A stretch of DNA of 50,278 nucleotides from Vibrio harveyi NBRC 15634 = ATCC 14126 = KCTC 12724 (GCF_001591145.1 NZ_BCUF01000044.1:1-50278), one strand, 5' to 3'; counted from the stretch's first letter, positions 40,838 to 50,266 are shown. The notes: generated from the sequence alone by a model not told the origin. Made by a program: numbers and translations.

Positions 40838-43207
40838 TTATTTGCTCACTTTACCTAGCTTCAACCAGGTATCGATAACCGTATCTGGGTTCAATGACAC
40901 AGAGCTGATGCCTTGTTCCATTAACCATTCTGCAAGGTCATCGTGGTCTGATGGACCTTGACCACAGATACCAACGTATTTGCCTGCTTTAGTGGCCGCA
41001 TCGATCGCCATTTGTAGCATGGCTTTCACCGCTGGGTTACGCTCATCGAATAGGTGTGCAACATCGCCAGAGTCACGGTCAAGACCAAGTGTAAGCTGAG
41101 TCATGTCGTTTGAACCGATAGAGAAGCCATCGAAGTACTTCAAAAATTCGTCAGCAAGTACCGCATTTGATGGCAGTTCACACATCATGATGACTTTTAG
41201 ACCTTGGTCGCCACGGCGTAGGTCGAACTTAGCAAGTAAGTCGATAACCGATGCCGCTTCGCTCGGTGTACGAACGAACGGGATCATGATTTCAACGTTT
41301 TTCAGACCCATCTCGTTACGAACGCGCTTGATTGCCTGAGTTTCTAGCTCAAAGCAGTCTTCAAACACTGGAGAAATGTAGCGAGATGCACCACGGAAGC
41401 CCAGCATAGGGTTTTCTTCATGTGGTTCGTAACCTTTACCGCCAACCAAGTTGCTGTACTCGTTGGATTTGAAGTCAGACATACGTACGATGACGCGCTT
41501 TGGCCAGAATGCTGACGCGATGGTCGCAATGCCTTCTGTTAGCTTACTAACGTAGAAGTCGATTGGATCTTTGTAACCACGGATACGTTCAGTGATTTCG
41601 GCTTTTAGCTCATCGCTTTGCGCGTCGAAGTTCAGCAGCGCTTTCGGGTGAATACCAATCATCTTATTGATGATGAATTCAAGACGCGCAAGACCGACAC
41701 CTTCGTTTGGAATCTGAGCGAAGTCGAATGCACGGTCTGGGTTACCCACATTCATCATGACTTTGGTTGGTAGCAGTGGAAGCTCATCAACCGCAGAACG
41801 TTTCACTTCGAAGTCCAACTCGCCTTGGTAAACGTAACCCGTTTCGCCTTCAGCACAAGATACTGTTACGGTCTCACCGTCAGTCAGTTTGCTGGTGGCG
41901 TCACCACAACCAACGATAGCCGGAATACCAAGTTCACGTGCGATGATGGCCGCGTGACAAGTACGACCGCCACGGTTTGTAACAATCGCAGAGGCTTTCT
42001 TCATCACTGGTTCCCAATCTGGGTCAGTCATGTCTGTAACCAGTACATCACCGTCTTGGACCAATGACATTTGGTCTAGGGAGTCAACCAAACGTACTGG
42101 ACCTTTACCGATACGTTGACCAATTGCACGACCTTCAACCAAAACGTCTGCTTTGTTGCTCAGCTCGTAACGTTCAATTACGTTTTGCTCGCTTTGAGAA
42201 CATACGGTTTCAGGGCGTGCTTGAACGATGTAAAGTTTGCCGTCGATACCATCTTTTGCCCACTCAATATCCATAGGACGCTGGTAGTGCTTCTCGATGA
42301 TCATCGCCTGTTTTGCCAGCTCTTTGATCTCTTCATCGTTCAGAGAGAAGGCATTGCGCTCTTCTACAGAGGTATCGATGATCTCAACTTGCTTACCGAT
42401 CTCTTGGCTATTTGAGTAGATCATCTTGATCTGCTTAGAGCCAAACGTCTTCTTAACGATAGGGTATTGACCCGCTTCTAGCATTGGCTTGTGAACGTAG
42501 AATTCATCAGGGTTAACTGCACCCTGAACTACCATTTCACCCAAGCCCCAAGAAGAGGTGATGAATACGACCTGATCGAAGCCAGATTCTGTATCTAGGG
42601 TAAACATAACGCCAGAAGAGGCTTTGTCCGAGCGCACCATGCGTTGAATGCCTGCCGATAGCGAGATGCCTCGGTGGTTAAAGCCTTGGTGTACGCGGTA
42701 TGAAATTGCACGGTCATTGAACAGAGAAGCGTAAACGTGCTTAGTCGCTTCTAAGACTGCATCAATGCCTTTTACGTTTAGGAACGTCTCCTGCTGACCA
42801 GCAAATGACGCGTCCGGCAGATCCTCTGCAGTTGCAGAAGAGCGAACAGCAACAGAAATCTCAGGGTGATTATCTGTCAGTTCTTTGTAGTTATCGCGGA
42901 TGTCTTGTTCAAGATCCGCTGGGAACGGGGCTTCTAATACCCATTGACGAATGGTGGCACCTGTCTTGCGGAGGGCTTCTACATCCTCAACGTCCAGTTC
43001 ATCAAGTAGTTGGTGAATACGCTCATCCAAACCTTCGTGGTCAAGGAATTGGTTAAACGCATACGAGGTTGTCGCAAAACCGTTTGGTACCGATACACCA
43101 ACATTGGCTAGGTTAGAAACCATCTCGCCAAGTGAAGCATTTTTACCGCCGACTTTGTCGACATCATCCATGGATAGTCCATTGAACCAGAGGGTGTTCT
43201 TTTGCAT
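40838..43207 (-). CDS. ppsA: Phosphoenolpyruvate synthase
   Basis: The 789-residue enzyme converts pyruvate, ATP and water to PEP, AMP and phosphate, the first step of gluconeogenesis from pyruvate. The N-terminal ATP-grasp-like domain starts VDKVGGKNASLGEMVSNL. The swivelling domain has the phospho-His in GGRTCHAAIIARELGIPAIV (about residue 420), and the C-terminal PEP/pyruvate barrel contains FKSNEYSNLVGG and the Cys in YVGICGQGPSD. Length is normal. ATG 43207 has GGAG seven bases upstream. The start of a longer frame (43225) overlaps that site and is not used. It is divergent from ppsR, the kinase/phosphorylase that switches it on and off. Confidence 0.96.
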   Translation of the reverse strand: MQKNTLWFNGLSMDDVDKVGGKNASLGEMVSNLANVGVSVPNGFATTSYAFNQFLDHEGLDERIHQLLDELDVEDVEALRKTGATIRQWVLEAPFPADLEQDIRDNYKELTDNHPEISVAVRSSATAEDLPDASFAGQQETFLNVKGIDAVLEATKHVYASLFNDRAISYRVHQGFNHRGISLSAGIQRMVRSDKASSGVMFTLDTESGFDQVVFITSSWGLGEMVVQGAVNPDEFYVHKPMLEAGQYPIVKKTFGSKQIKMIYSNSQEIGKQVEIIDTSVEERNAFSLNDEEIKELAKQAMIIEKHYQRPMDIEWAKDGIDGKLYIVQARPETVCSQSEQNVIERYELSNKADVLVEGRAIGQRIGKGPVRLVDSLDQMSLVQDGDVLVTDMTDPDWEPVMKKASAIVTNRGGRTCHAAIIARELGIPAIVGCGDATSKLTDGETVTVSCAEGETGYVYQGELDFEVKRSAVDELPLLPTKVMMNVGNPDRAFDFAQIPNEGVGLARLEFIINKMIGIHPKALLNFDAQSDELKAEITERIRGYKDPIDFYVSKLTEGIATIASAFWPKRVIVRMSDFKSNEYSNLVGGKGYEPHEENPMLGFRGASRYISPVFEDCFELETQAIKRVRNEMGLKNVEIMIPFVRTPSEAASVIDLLAKFDLRRGDQGLKVIMMCELPSNAVLADEFLKYFDGFSIGSNDMTQLTLGLDRDSGDVAHLFDERNPAVKAMLQMAIDAATKAGKYVGICGQGPSDHDDLAEWLMEQGISSVSLNPDTVIDTWLKLGKVSK

Positions 43208-43555
43208 GTCTTTCTCCAGAAACATTGCAGCTTTGTAGGGATTAATACCAACCTCGAACAGTGGTTATGCATCCTTGCAGGTCAATGTCATTGAAGACGC
43301 AGTTTCGAGCTGATAGCAGCCATTGTAGATAAGGGGCGTTAACTACAACTTCCCAACTAGGGCTTAAACGAATTTTCCGACGCAAACATGTATCAACACT
43401 TTTCTTGGTTGATATGAAAGGCAAACGATTACGTATTTGCTGAAAAAAACTCCGAAGAATTTTCAAAGCTGTGGGGAACGTAATTGCAAGCCAAACTCAT
43501 TTATTAATATTATGTAAACCATCCTACTCAAATGAATTTGAAAAATTAAACTAAA
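43208..43555. other. Divergent ppsA/ppsR promoter region
   Basis: The 348 bp region separates ppsA from ppsR and holds no credible ORF. Both promoters should lie here. I see AT-rich stretches near ppsR (TTATTAATATTATG, about 43500-43513) but no operator that I can name. A loose Cra-like half-match near 43365 is too weak to call. Confidence 0.4.
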
Positions 43556-44392
43556 ATGCAAATAAATAACCAAAGTCGTGATGTATTCTATGTTTCTGAC
43601 GGAACGGCCATAACATGTGAGACATTAGGACATGTTGTTCTGGGTCAGTTTCCCTTTATTCCTAATGAAAAAACCTTTCCTTTTGTTGAAAGTGAAGACA
43701 AAGTTGCCGATGTCATCAAAGAAATCGAGATTTCCTACCAACGTGATGGCGTGAAACCGCTGGTTTTCTTTTCGATTGTTGTGCCAGAAATTCGTGAAGT
43801 GTTGCTCAAAGCTCCCGCTTACAGCTATGACGTGCTAGAAAGCATTGTGCAAAAGGTACAAGACGACATTCAGATGGCTCCTCAGCCTAAGATGCAGCGT
43901 TCAAGAAGCGTGAGCAAAGATTCCGATACTTACTTTGACCGTATCGCGGCGATTGAGTACACACTTGCTCATGATGATGGTATTACGCTCAAAGGCTTGG
44001 AGGAGGCTGACATTATTCTGCTTGGCGTCTCACGCAGTGGCAAAACCCCAACCAGTCTTTACATGGCGATGCAGTTTGGTTTACGTGTGGTGAACTACCC
44101 GTTTATCGCTGAAGACGTCAAGATGATGCGTTTGTTGCCGGAGTTCGAAATTCATCGACACAAACTGTTTGGCTTAACCATCAATCCAGAACGTTTGAAT
44201 GAGATTCGCGAGAACCGCTTATCAGGCAGCGAATACGCGAGTACGGAACAATGCAAACTGGAACTAGATACGGTAGAAGCGTTGTTTAGAAGAGAAGCAA
44301 TTCCATATATCAATACGTCTTCTTTGTCTGTAGAAGAGATCACTACGCGGATTCTTGAAAGAGCAGGGATGAAGCGCCGCTTGTTCGGCTAA
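43556..44392 (+). CDS. ppsR: PEP synthase regulatory protein (PpsR, DUF299)
   Basis: The 278-residue bifunctional enzyme inactivates PpsA by ADP-dependent phosphorylation of a Thr next to the catalytic His and reactivates it by phosphate-dependent removal. The P-loop GVSRSGKTPTSLYMA (residues about 160-174) and the start FYVSDGTAITCETLGH are typical. Length is normal. It is divergently transcribed from its substrate gene ppsA, the common arrangement. The start is ATG 43556; no strong ribosome site is visible. Confidence 0.94.
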   Translation: MQINNQSRDVFYVSDGTAITCETLGHVVLGQFPFIPNEKTFPFVESEDKVADVIKEIEISYQRDGVKPLVFFSIVVPEIREVLLKAPAYSYDVLESIVQKVQDDIQMAPQPKMQRSRSVSKDSDTYFDRIAAIEYTLAHDDGITLKGLEEADIILLGVSRSGKTPTSLYMAMQFGLRVVNYPFIAEDVKMMRLLPEFEIHRHKLFGLTINPERLNEIRENRLSGSEYASTEQCKLELDTVEALFRREAIPYINTSSLSVEEITTRILERAGMKRRLFG

Positions 44393-44415
44393 GTTTCCGG
44401 TAATAAATCAAAAAA

Positions 44416-44439
44416 AGAGGAGGCACCTGTGCCTCCTCT
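44416..44439. terminator. Bidirectional terminator between ppsR and ansB
   Basis: AGAGGAGGCAC and GTGCCTCCTCT form an 11 bp stem. It is flanked by an A run on the left and TAAATTT on the right, so it can stop ppsR (plus) and, through TTTTTT on the minus strand, the asparaginase gene. Confidence 0.8.
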
Positions 44440-44468
44440 TAAATTTAACCTCAAAAGGTCAATAGACC

Positions 44469-45533
44469 CTAGTAATGCTGAAACATCTTCTGAATATCTT
44501 GGTAATTTTTGGTTTGTGTCAGTGATAGCATCAGCAAAATACGTGCTTTTTGTGGATTCAGTGTACCTGATGCCACGAAACCGTACTTATCATCATCAAC
44601 CTCTGCATCTAAAGTGGTAGAGCCGGTAGGCGTACGAGAACTACGAACAACCAGAATGCCGTCTTTGCTTGCTTTTTCTAACTCATCAAATACCGTGTGG
44701 TACAAGTTACCATTGCCGACACCTGCGCTGACGATGCCATCAAACTTCGCATCGACGAATGCTTTAACAGGTAAGCTCGACGCATTTGCATAGTTATAAA
44801 CGATTCCGACTTGTGGCAACTTATCGAGCTTGGAAACATCGAAGGTTGTTTCAGTAGTGTGTTTACGTTCCGGGCTTCTTTGATATTTCGCATCACTGTT
44901 GTGGATATAACCTAGCGGACCAAAGTTAGGAGATTGGAAAGTGCTGACTGATGTTGTGTTAGTTTTTGTTACGTCACGCGCATCAAAGATGGTGTCATTC
45001 ATCGCAACCAGTACACCACGACCTTGAGAATCTTCGTCTGTTGCTGTGACAACCGCATTGTAGAGATTAACCGGACCGTCAGCACTCATTGCCGTAGAAG
45101 GGCGCATTGCACCAACGATAACCACTGGTTTATCGCTTTTTACCGTTAAATCGAGGAAGTAGGCTGTCTCTTCTAATGTATCAGTGCCATGAGTAATCAC
45201 AATGCCATCCACGTCATCTTGGGCGAGTAACTCATTCACTCGTTTAGCCAACTTAAGCCAGACCTCGTCATTCATATCTTGAGAGCCGATGCTGACCACT
45301 TGCTCGCCAGAAATGTCGGCGATCTTCGTCATACTGGGTACGGCGGCGATCAACGAATCAACACCGACTTTACCTGCGGTGTAATTTGATTCTGTCGCAG
45401 ATTGACCTGCGCCAGCGATAGTGCCGCCAGTCGCCAGAATTTTGATGTTTGGTAAATCGGCATTGGCAAAAGCAAATGAGCTCATGCACAAACCAAGCGT
45501 GATCGAACTGAGGCGGAGAAACTTTTTGGTCAT
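44469..45533 (-). CDS. ansB: Periplasmic L-asparaginase (type II)
   Basis: The 354-residue enzyme hydrolyses asparagine to aspartate and ammonia in the periplasm. A Sec signal peptide (MTKKFLRLSSITLGLCMSSF, cleavage near AFA/NA) is followed by ILATGGTIAGAG with the nucleophile Thr, the second conserved Thr-Asp in THGTDTLEETA, and Lys in VGAMRPSTAMSADGP. These are the signatures of the type II, high-affinity enzyme. ATG 45533 is used; an in-frame GTG three codons upstream overlaps the AGGTG ribosome site. The gene is monocistronic and shares its terminator with ppsR. Confidence 0.93.
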   Translation of the reverse strand: MTKKFLRLSSITLGLCMSSFAFANADLPNIKILATGGTIAGAGQSATESNYTAGKVGVDSLIAAVPSMTKIADISGEQVVSIGSQDMNDEVWLKLAKRVNELLAQDDVDGIVITHGTDTLEETAYFLDLTVKSDKPVVIVGAMRPSTAMSADGPVNLYNAVVTATDEDSQGRGVLVAMNDTIFDARDVTKTNTTSVSTFQSPNFGPLGYIHNSDAKYQRSPERKHTTETTFDVSKLDKLPQVGIVYNYANASSLPVKAFVDAKFDGIVSAGVGNGNLYHTVFDELEKASKDGILVVRSSRTPTGSTTLDAEVDDDKYGFVASGTLNPQKARILLMLSLTQTKNYQDIQKMFQHY

Positions 45534-45871
45534 AGGAATCACCTGTTTTTGGGTTAGATGTTGGGGGAAACGTTATCTATCCTAAAAACAGAACAGTAGA
45601 TTTTTTGAGTACAACTTCACCAATTTACAGATGAAAATCGTGATCAACTAATCACTTAAAGAACATTAAATCAAGTGTTTAACCTAATTGGCGTGCTTCA
45701 TTAACAAGTGAGATGTTCCGGTAATCTGGACAACATTTGATTAATTGTAATTAATTGATTTGTAAGTAAAGACCCTGCGAGAGAACTCGGAGTGACAGTT
45801 CACTTGAGTTACCTTTGGTTAGCCATACGAGCTCCAATCTGCTTGTTCAACTGCTGGTTGATGATCGCTGC
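45534..45871. other. Intergenic region upstream of ansB
   Basis: The 338 bp holds no credible gene. It contains GTGATCAACTAATCAC (about 45641-45656), a loose dyad whose half-sites are two bases too far apart for a CRP site, and AT-rich repeats of TTGATTAATT near 45738-45760. The ansB promoter lies here but cannot be placed. Confidence 0.35.
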
Positions 45872-47524
45872 TTAACTGACGGCAGGTGCGAATTTTTGAA
45901 AAGCGACGGTTGGCTTTACTTCTAAATAATCGAGAAAGAGAGGTTTAGGTAGTGGTTTTGAAAAGTAGAACCCTTGAATGTTGTAAAAACCGAGATCGTG
46001 CAAGACTTGCAATTGCGCTCGCTCTTCTACTCCTTCGACAATCACTGACATGCTTAGGTTTCTTGTCAGGGTGAGGATTGCTTCCAACAAAGGTTGGATC
46101 GTCTGGCCATTACCAAGGTTGTTAACGAATACGCGGTCGATTTTGATGATATCGAATGAATATTGACCGATAAAATCTAAACCCGAATATCCGGTACCAA
46201 AATCATCCACCGCAATTCGGATACCAAGTGCGGTTAATCGGTCCAAGTGCTTTCGAAGTACAGCCAGTTCACTCGCGCTGAAGATGGCTTCTTCGGTGAT
46301 TTCAAACACCAAACGCTCACTAATGAAATAATGATATTTAAGACGCGATTCAACCTCTTGAATAAAGTCTTCTCTGAGGATCAATGAGCGGCTCACGTTG
46401 ACGCTAATGTAGCGGTCATGGAACGCAAGCTTGTTACTGCTTATCATGCTGATCACTTTATCTAGCACAAGGTAAGTGATCTGATCGATCAACCCCACCT
46501 TTTCTGCCAGAGGGATAAAGATACTTGGTGAAATAAACCCTTGTACTGGATCGTTCCAGCGAACAAGTGACTCTCCACCAATAACGCTGCCATCACGTTG
46601 ATCGACAATGGGTTGATAATGAACGGTTAAGTTACGCCCTTTAATGGCAAGAGCAAGAGAGAATTCTAAGCTATTTTTGGCGAACTTCTTGGAAGAGAAA
46701 AATAGGTGAACAATCAACGCACATGCCATTCCCAATAACCCAATCCAAAGCTTGCTACCTAAGAACTGAAAATAGAATGGATAGCTGATTGCAGAGTAGA
46801 CGGTAAAAGGCAAAATCTCGGAACTGGCTTGTTCCATTCTAAGTGGGTTGAGTGCAATAGAATCTATAGCGGTTTTGTCTGTGATGTCGATTCGGTAATC
46901 CATATCACCAAAACGAAATATATCGCTAACGAGAACTTCCAAAACCTCTTTCGGGAAAACAACACTGATTCCTCGTCCTTGTTGTTTGGTGAAAAAGAGA
47001 ATCAGAGCTTGGTTGTTGGTGAGCGCTCGCTTAGTAAAAGCCAATGTTGCATGCACATCACTGTCACCAAGACGCGTCAATATTGACGAATAGATACTGA
47101 AAGACGGGTGGCGTTCGCTACTCGTGCACAACACTTTTCCGTTTTGATCGAAGGTGGCAATGTCTTTTGCCATGCCCAGACCAAAAATGCTTGTCCTGAG
47201 ATCATGGATAAGCTCGTCGCACGACTTAAGAAAAAAGTTATCGTCTAACAGGTGTGTTAACTGCTCCACGTTATCGTGAAATTCAGACTCAATCGTCAAG
47301 ATAGCTTCTTCTGTGAGCTTTTTATGATATTGGTGTGCAAAAGGGATAAAAGCCAGCATAGTGATGCTAAAAGAGAGTACACCAACAACTATTAATGCAA
47401 TGTTGTCACTCCAACTCTTGGACGGATTTTTAAAGAATTTATTGTTCACAGTTATCGGTGCTACCAGCAAGTAATTGCGTAAAACTATAACAAGTGTCTC
47501 ATTTTTAGGAATTGAACATTTCAA
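45872..47524 (-). CDS. CSS-motif EAL cyclic-di-GMP phosphodiesterase
   Basis: The 550-residue inner-membrane protein has a first helix (about residues 41-63), a periplasmic CSS-type domain with Cys 102 (FLKSCDEL) and Cys 133 (VLCTSSE), a second helix (about 258-275) and a cytoplasmic EAL domain (about 295-540). In E. coli PdeC, two Cys about 30 apart form a DsbA-made disulfide that restrains the enzyme; the spacing here is 31. EAL residues are present: QPIV, ESL in place of EAL with the Glu kept, NVS, E-T-E, DDFGTGYSG, KID, EGVE and QGF. Hydrolysis of c-di-GMP is expected. The frame opens at TTG 47524; the true start may be there or at GTG/other codons within the first 27 residues. Single gene. 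Confidence 0.87.
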   Translation of the reverse strand: MKCSIPKNETLVIVLRNYLLVAPITVNNKFFKNPSKSWSDNIALIVVGVLSFSITMLAFIPFAHQYHKKLTEEAILTIESEFHDNVEQLTHLLDDNFFLKSCDELIHDLRTSIFGLGMAKDIATFDQNGKVLCTSSERHPSFSIYSSILTRLGDSDVHATLAFTKRALTNNQALILFFTKQQGRGISVVFPKEVLEVLVSDIFRFGDMDYRIDITDKTAIDSIALNPLRMEQASSEILPFTVYSAISYPFYFQFLGSKLWIGLLGMACALIVHLFFSSKKFAKNSLEFSLALAIKGRNLTVHYQPIVDQRDGSVIGGESLVRWNDPVQGFISPSIFIPLAEKVGLIDQITYLVLDKVISMISSNKLAFHDRYISVNVSRSLILREDFIQEVESRLKYHYFISERLVFEITEEAIFSASELAVLRKHLDRLTALGIRIAVDDFGTGYSGLDFIGQYSFDIIKIDRVFVNNLGNGQTIQPLLEAILTLTRNLSMSVIVEGVEERAQLQVLHDLGFYNIQGFYFSKPLPKPLFLDYLEVKPTVAFQKFAPAVS

Positions 47525-48029
47525 AGTGTGAGTTAGATCTTATAAATTATCTATAAACTACTATTTTAAAATAAAAAGTATGGGTTTCCTTATCTAAATA
47601 TAAGGCGACCATAAAGCGAGTTTATTCAATTTTAGTTGCTATTTAGGCAACTGGTCGTGCCTGTTCGAGTAGAAATTGGCTGAGATAAAGACGATTTTTT
47701 TGCATTATCTTAGGGTGATTTTGATGTGATTTTATTTATTTCTGGGAGTGAAGTTTTTGAGATTAAATACTGGATTTATGAACGATGAAAATGCAGGTTT
47801 TTGATGATGAGATAGTCATGAATACGAGTGTTTTTGGTGTTTTTTGCTGAGCTTTTATTTCTCTTTTGAGCTTTATTTGTAACTTTGTGTGGGCGTATAG
47901 TTTGTCGATGATGACTGAATGACAGCATACTGTGCTGGAAGCGCACAATGACGGGCTAGAACTAAAAAAAAGCGGCTTTACCCCGGAAAAGATAAAAGCC
48001 GCTTGCCAATAGACGTGTTAATTCACGTC
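47525..48029. other. Intergenic region between the EAL gene and the PurA paralogue
   Basis: The 505 bp holds the promoter of the EAL gene and the purA terminator. It is AT- and T-rich on the plus strand (runs such as TTTTTTTGC near 47695 and TTTTTGGTGTTTTTTGC near 47833). A 61-codon minus-strand ORF (47763-47948) has no ribosome site and an ordinary low-complexity composition. I see nothing else. Confidence 0.4.
47962..48004 (-). terminator. Terminator of the PurA-paralogue gene
   Basis: AAGCGGCTTT and AAAGCCGCTT form a 10 bp stem with a 15-base loop. On the minus strand it is followed by TTTTTTAG. It lies 26 bp after the stop codon. Confidence 0.8.
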
Positions 48030-49286
48030 TTAGCGCATAATCATTTGTTCACGACCAGGACCAACCGATACCATCTTCACAGGTACACCCATCAGCTCTT
48101 CAATACGTAGAACGTATTTTTGTGCCGCGACTGGTAGCTCTTCGAATTTACGACAACCAGTAATGTCTTCGCTCCAGCTTTCCATCTTCTCGTAGATTGG
48201 TGCTAGTGCAGCCGTTTGAGGCCAAATTGGGTTTTCGCTGTGCTCGCCTTCGTAACCAACACAGATTTTTAGATCTTTAAGACCAGTCAGACAGTCCACT
48301 TTTGTCAGTGCGATTTCAGTCGCTGCTTGAAGCTCAACACCGTTCTTCGTTGCTACTGCATCAAAGTAACCCATGTCACGTGGACGACCTGTTGTTGCAC
48401 CGAACTCACCCGCTAGTTCACGGAATGCATCTTGCTCTTCCATTGCAGTAATTAGTGTGCCGGTACCTACCGATGAGCTGAACGCTTTTGCTACCGCAAT
48501 AACACGCTCTGGACGAAGAGCAGGAAGACCACTACCGATACCTGCATACATAGACACAACGTTTGAAGATGTTGTCCATGGGTACTCACCGTAAACAAGG
48601 TCACGACCTGCACCTAGCTGCGCTTCGAACAGTAGAGTTTGGTCTTTCGCTTGCAGTTCTTTTAACGGTAGCGTTACGTTGCAGATAGCGTCACGCCAAG
48701 GTGCAGTTACTTCTAACAACCAGCTCGCCATCTCTTCAGCGGTTTGTTCAAACTCGAACGTTGGGTAAAGCGCACGTAGTTGAGGAAGTTTCCACTCCAT
48801 CCAGAATTTGATGCGCTCTACTAGGACTTCTGGCTGCTTCAACCAACCAACTAGGATGCCTTTTTTCATCACACGGTCGCCGTATGCAGGTGCAATACCT
48901 TGACGAGTTGAACCGTATGCTTTGTCGCCTAAGCGTTGTTCTTCTAGCGTATCTTCTAGTGCGTGTAGAGGTAGACACAGTGTTGCGCGATCAGAGATGC
49001 ACATGTTCACTTTAACGCCCGTTTCTTCAACTTCCGCAATCTCCTGAGACAGCGACGCTGGGCTGATTACCATACCCGGACCTAATACTGCTAAACAGTC
49101 AGGGTTGAAAACGCCACTTGGTAGCTGGTGTAGCTTAAACGTACCTAGGTCGTTAACTACGGTATGACCCGCGTTGTTACCACCTTGGAAACGAATGCTT
49201 GCAGAAGCTTGCTCTGCCAAAAAGTCAACGATGCGGCCTTTGCCTTCATCACCCCAGTTTGCACCCACAACAACGATAGACGACAT
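48030..49286 (-). CDS. purA: Adenylosuccinate synthetase paralogue (PurA2) with divergent active site
   Basis: The 418-residue protein is about 14 residues shorter than E. coli PurA and aligns along its whole length. PurA couples IMP, Asp and GTP to adenylosuccinate. The catalytic Asp (WGDEGKG, residue 12) and His (GNNAGHT, residue 40) are kept. Several substrate contacts differ from E. coli as I recall it: GTTGRGIGPAYEDK is here GSTRQGIAPAYGDR, the Arg-Arg that reaches into the neighbour subunit is Lys-Lys, EGAQG is EAQLG, and the Asp-binding loop TTGRRRRTG is TTGRPRDMG. Vibrios are known to have a second PurA, so this is likely that isoform. Whether it still uses IMP is open. A LysR gene is divergent 107 bp away. 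Confidence 0.88.
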   Translation of the reverse strand: MSSIVVVGANWGDEGKGRIVDFLAEQASASIRFQGGNNAGHTVVNDLGTFKLHQLPSGVFNPDCLAVLGPGMVISPASLSQEIAEVEETGVKVNMCISDRATLCLPLHALEDTLEEQRLGDKAYGSTRQGIAPAYGDRVMKKGILVGWLKQPEVLVERIKFWMEWKLPQLRALYPTFEFEQTAEEMASWLLEVTAPWRDAICNVTLPLKELQAKDQTLLFEAQLGAGRDLVYGEYPWTTSSNVVSMYAGIGSGLPALRPERVIAVAKAFSSSVGTGTLITAMEEQDAFRELAGEFGATTGRPRDMGYFDAVATKNGVELQAATEIALTKVDCLTGLKDLKICVGYEGEHSENPIWPQTAALAPIYEKMESWSEDITGCRKFEELPVAAQKYVLRIEELMGVPVKMVSVGPGREQMIMR

Positions 49287-49393
49287 AATTCATTCTCCAA
49301 AAACAGACCGGAAAATCTTAGGATGCTCGCATGAATAAGAGAAATTAATTATACTCATTAACTTGATAAGAAACTCATATCGGGTAATTTTCT

Positions 49394-50260
49394 ATGTTGG
49401 ATTTGAACTGGTTACGCACGTTTGTCACCTTGGCAGAAGTGAAACATTTCGGAAAAACAGCGATTGAACTGCACATGACGCAGCCAAATGTGAGTCTTCA
49501 TATCAAACAGCTAGAACAAGCCACTCGCACTAAGTTGATTGAACGCAACCCTGTGCAATTGACCCAAGCCGGAAAGCGTTTGTTAGACACTGCCGAACAC
49601 ATGCTGAATGAGCTGCAAATCTGCCAATCCGACCTCAATGCCATCAATGACTTAACGCAAGGAACGCTCTCGATTGCAGCGAGTGATATTGTCTCGCGCC
49701 TATTACTTATCAAGCCTTTTCAACAGTTTAAAAGTGAATATCCTGGAATTGATTTGGCGCTGTTCAACACTACATCATCACAAGCGGTAGATTTGGTAAA
49801 AAGTGCTCGTGCAGACATCGGCTTTGTTATTGCGCAGAAAGAGAGCCAACCATTGCACTTTACGTCACTTACTCAAATTCATTGGTGTGCTTTCGGCGAT
49901 AACATCTTTGATTGGCGAGAAAACAGTGAAGAGAACCAAACATTGATCTTGCTCGGTCACGACACCCGAACGCGCGAGTTGATTGACGCGTCTCTACCAG
50001 AGCTAAATCTTCCTAGGCATAGGGTCATGGAAGTTGGCAGTGTTGAAGCTCAAATAGATTGGGCTGAAGCCGGATTTGGAACTGCGATTGTACCTGACTT
50101 CTCCCTCGACCCAAGGTTGAAACTCTCGCGAGAAGTCACGCCATTACCTAGTTTCCCCAACACAGATTTTGGCTACATAGTGCGCCAAAACCAAGTGCTG
50201 TCCAAAGCCGCAAAACAGCTTCTTAAATGGGTGGCTGATAATGTGTCTGTGGTGGGGTAA
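49394..50260 (+). CDS. LysR-family regulator, HdfR-like
   Basis: The 288-residue LysR protein has its HTH at residues about 18-58 (HFGKTAIELHMTQPNVSLHI, then KQLEQATRTKLIERNPVQLT) and a typical effector domain. The start MLDLNWLRTFVTLAEVKHFG resembles the HdfR group. It is divergent from the PurA-paralogue gene with 107 bp between, the classic LysR arrangement, so control of that gene is likely. The stop is at 50258-50260, seven bases before the probable insertion-sequence end, so the gene is complete. Effector unknown. Confidence 0.85.
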   Translation: MLDLNWLRTFVTLAEVKHFGKTAIELHMTQPNVSLHIKQLEQATRTKLIERNPVQLTQAGKRLLDTAEHMLNELQICQSDLNAINDLTQGTLSIAASDIVSRLLLIKPFQQFKSEYPGIDLALFNTTSSQAVDLVKSARADIGFVIAQKESQPLHFTSLTQIHWCAFGDNIFDWRENSEENQTLILLGHDTRTRELIDASLPELNLPRHRVMEVGSVEAQIDWAEAGFGTAIVPDFSLDPRLKLSREVTPLPSFPNTDFGYIVRQNQVLSKAAKQLLKWVADNVSVVG

Positions 50261-50266
50261 TACCTA

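Noticed and set aside
43350..43380. Cra (FruR) operator between ppsA and ppsR
   Set aside because: The best match (GCTTAAACGAATTTT) fits the consensus in too few positions to be called.
45641..45656. CRP-type site upstream of ansB (GTGATCAACTAATCAC)
   Set aside because: The half-sites GTGA and TCAC are separated by eight bases instead of six, and the flanking T/A of the consensus are missing.
47763..47948. 61-codon minus-strand ORF in the spacer before the EAL gene
   Set aside because: No ribosome site and a translation of simple Lys/Ser/Thr composition; nothing supports expression.
48030..49286. PurZ (2-aminoadenylosuccinate synthetase) reading of the PurA paralogue
   Set aside because: The catalytic Asp of PurA (WGDEGKG) is kept, whereas PurZ proteins have Ser there, and no Z-genome phage genes are present.
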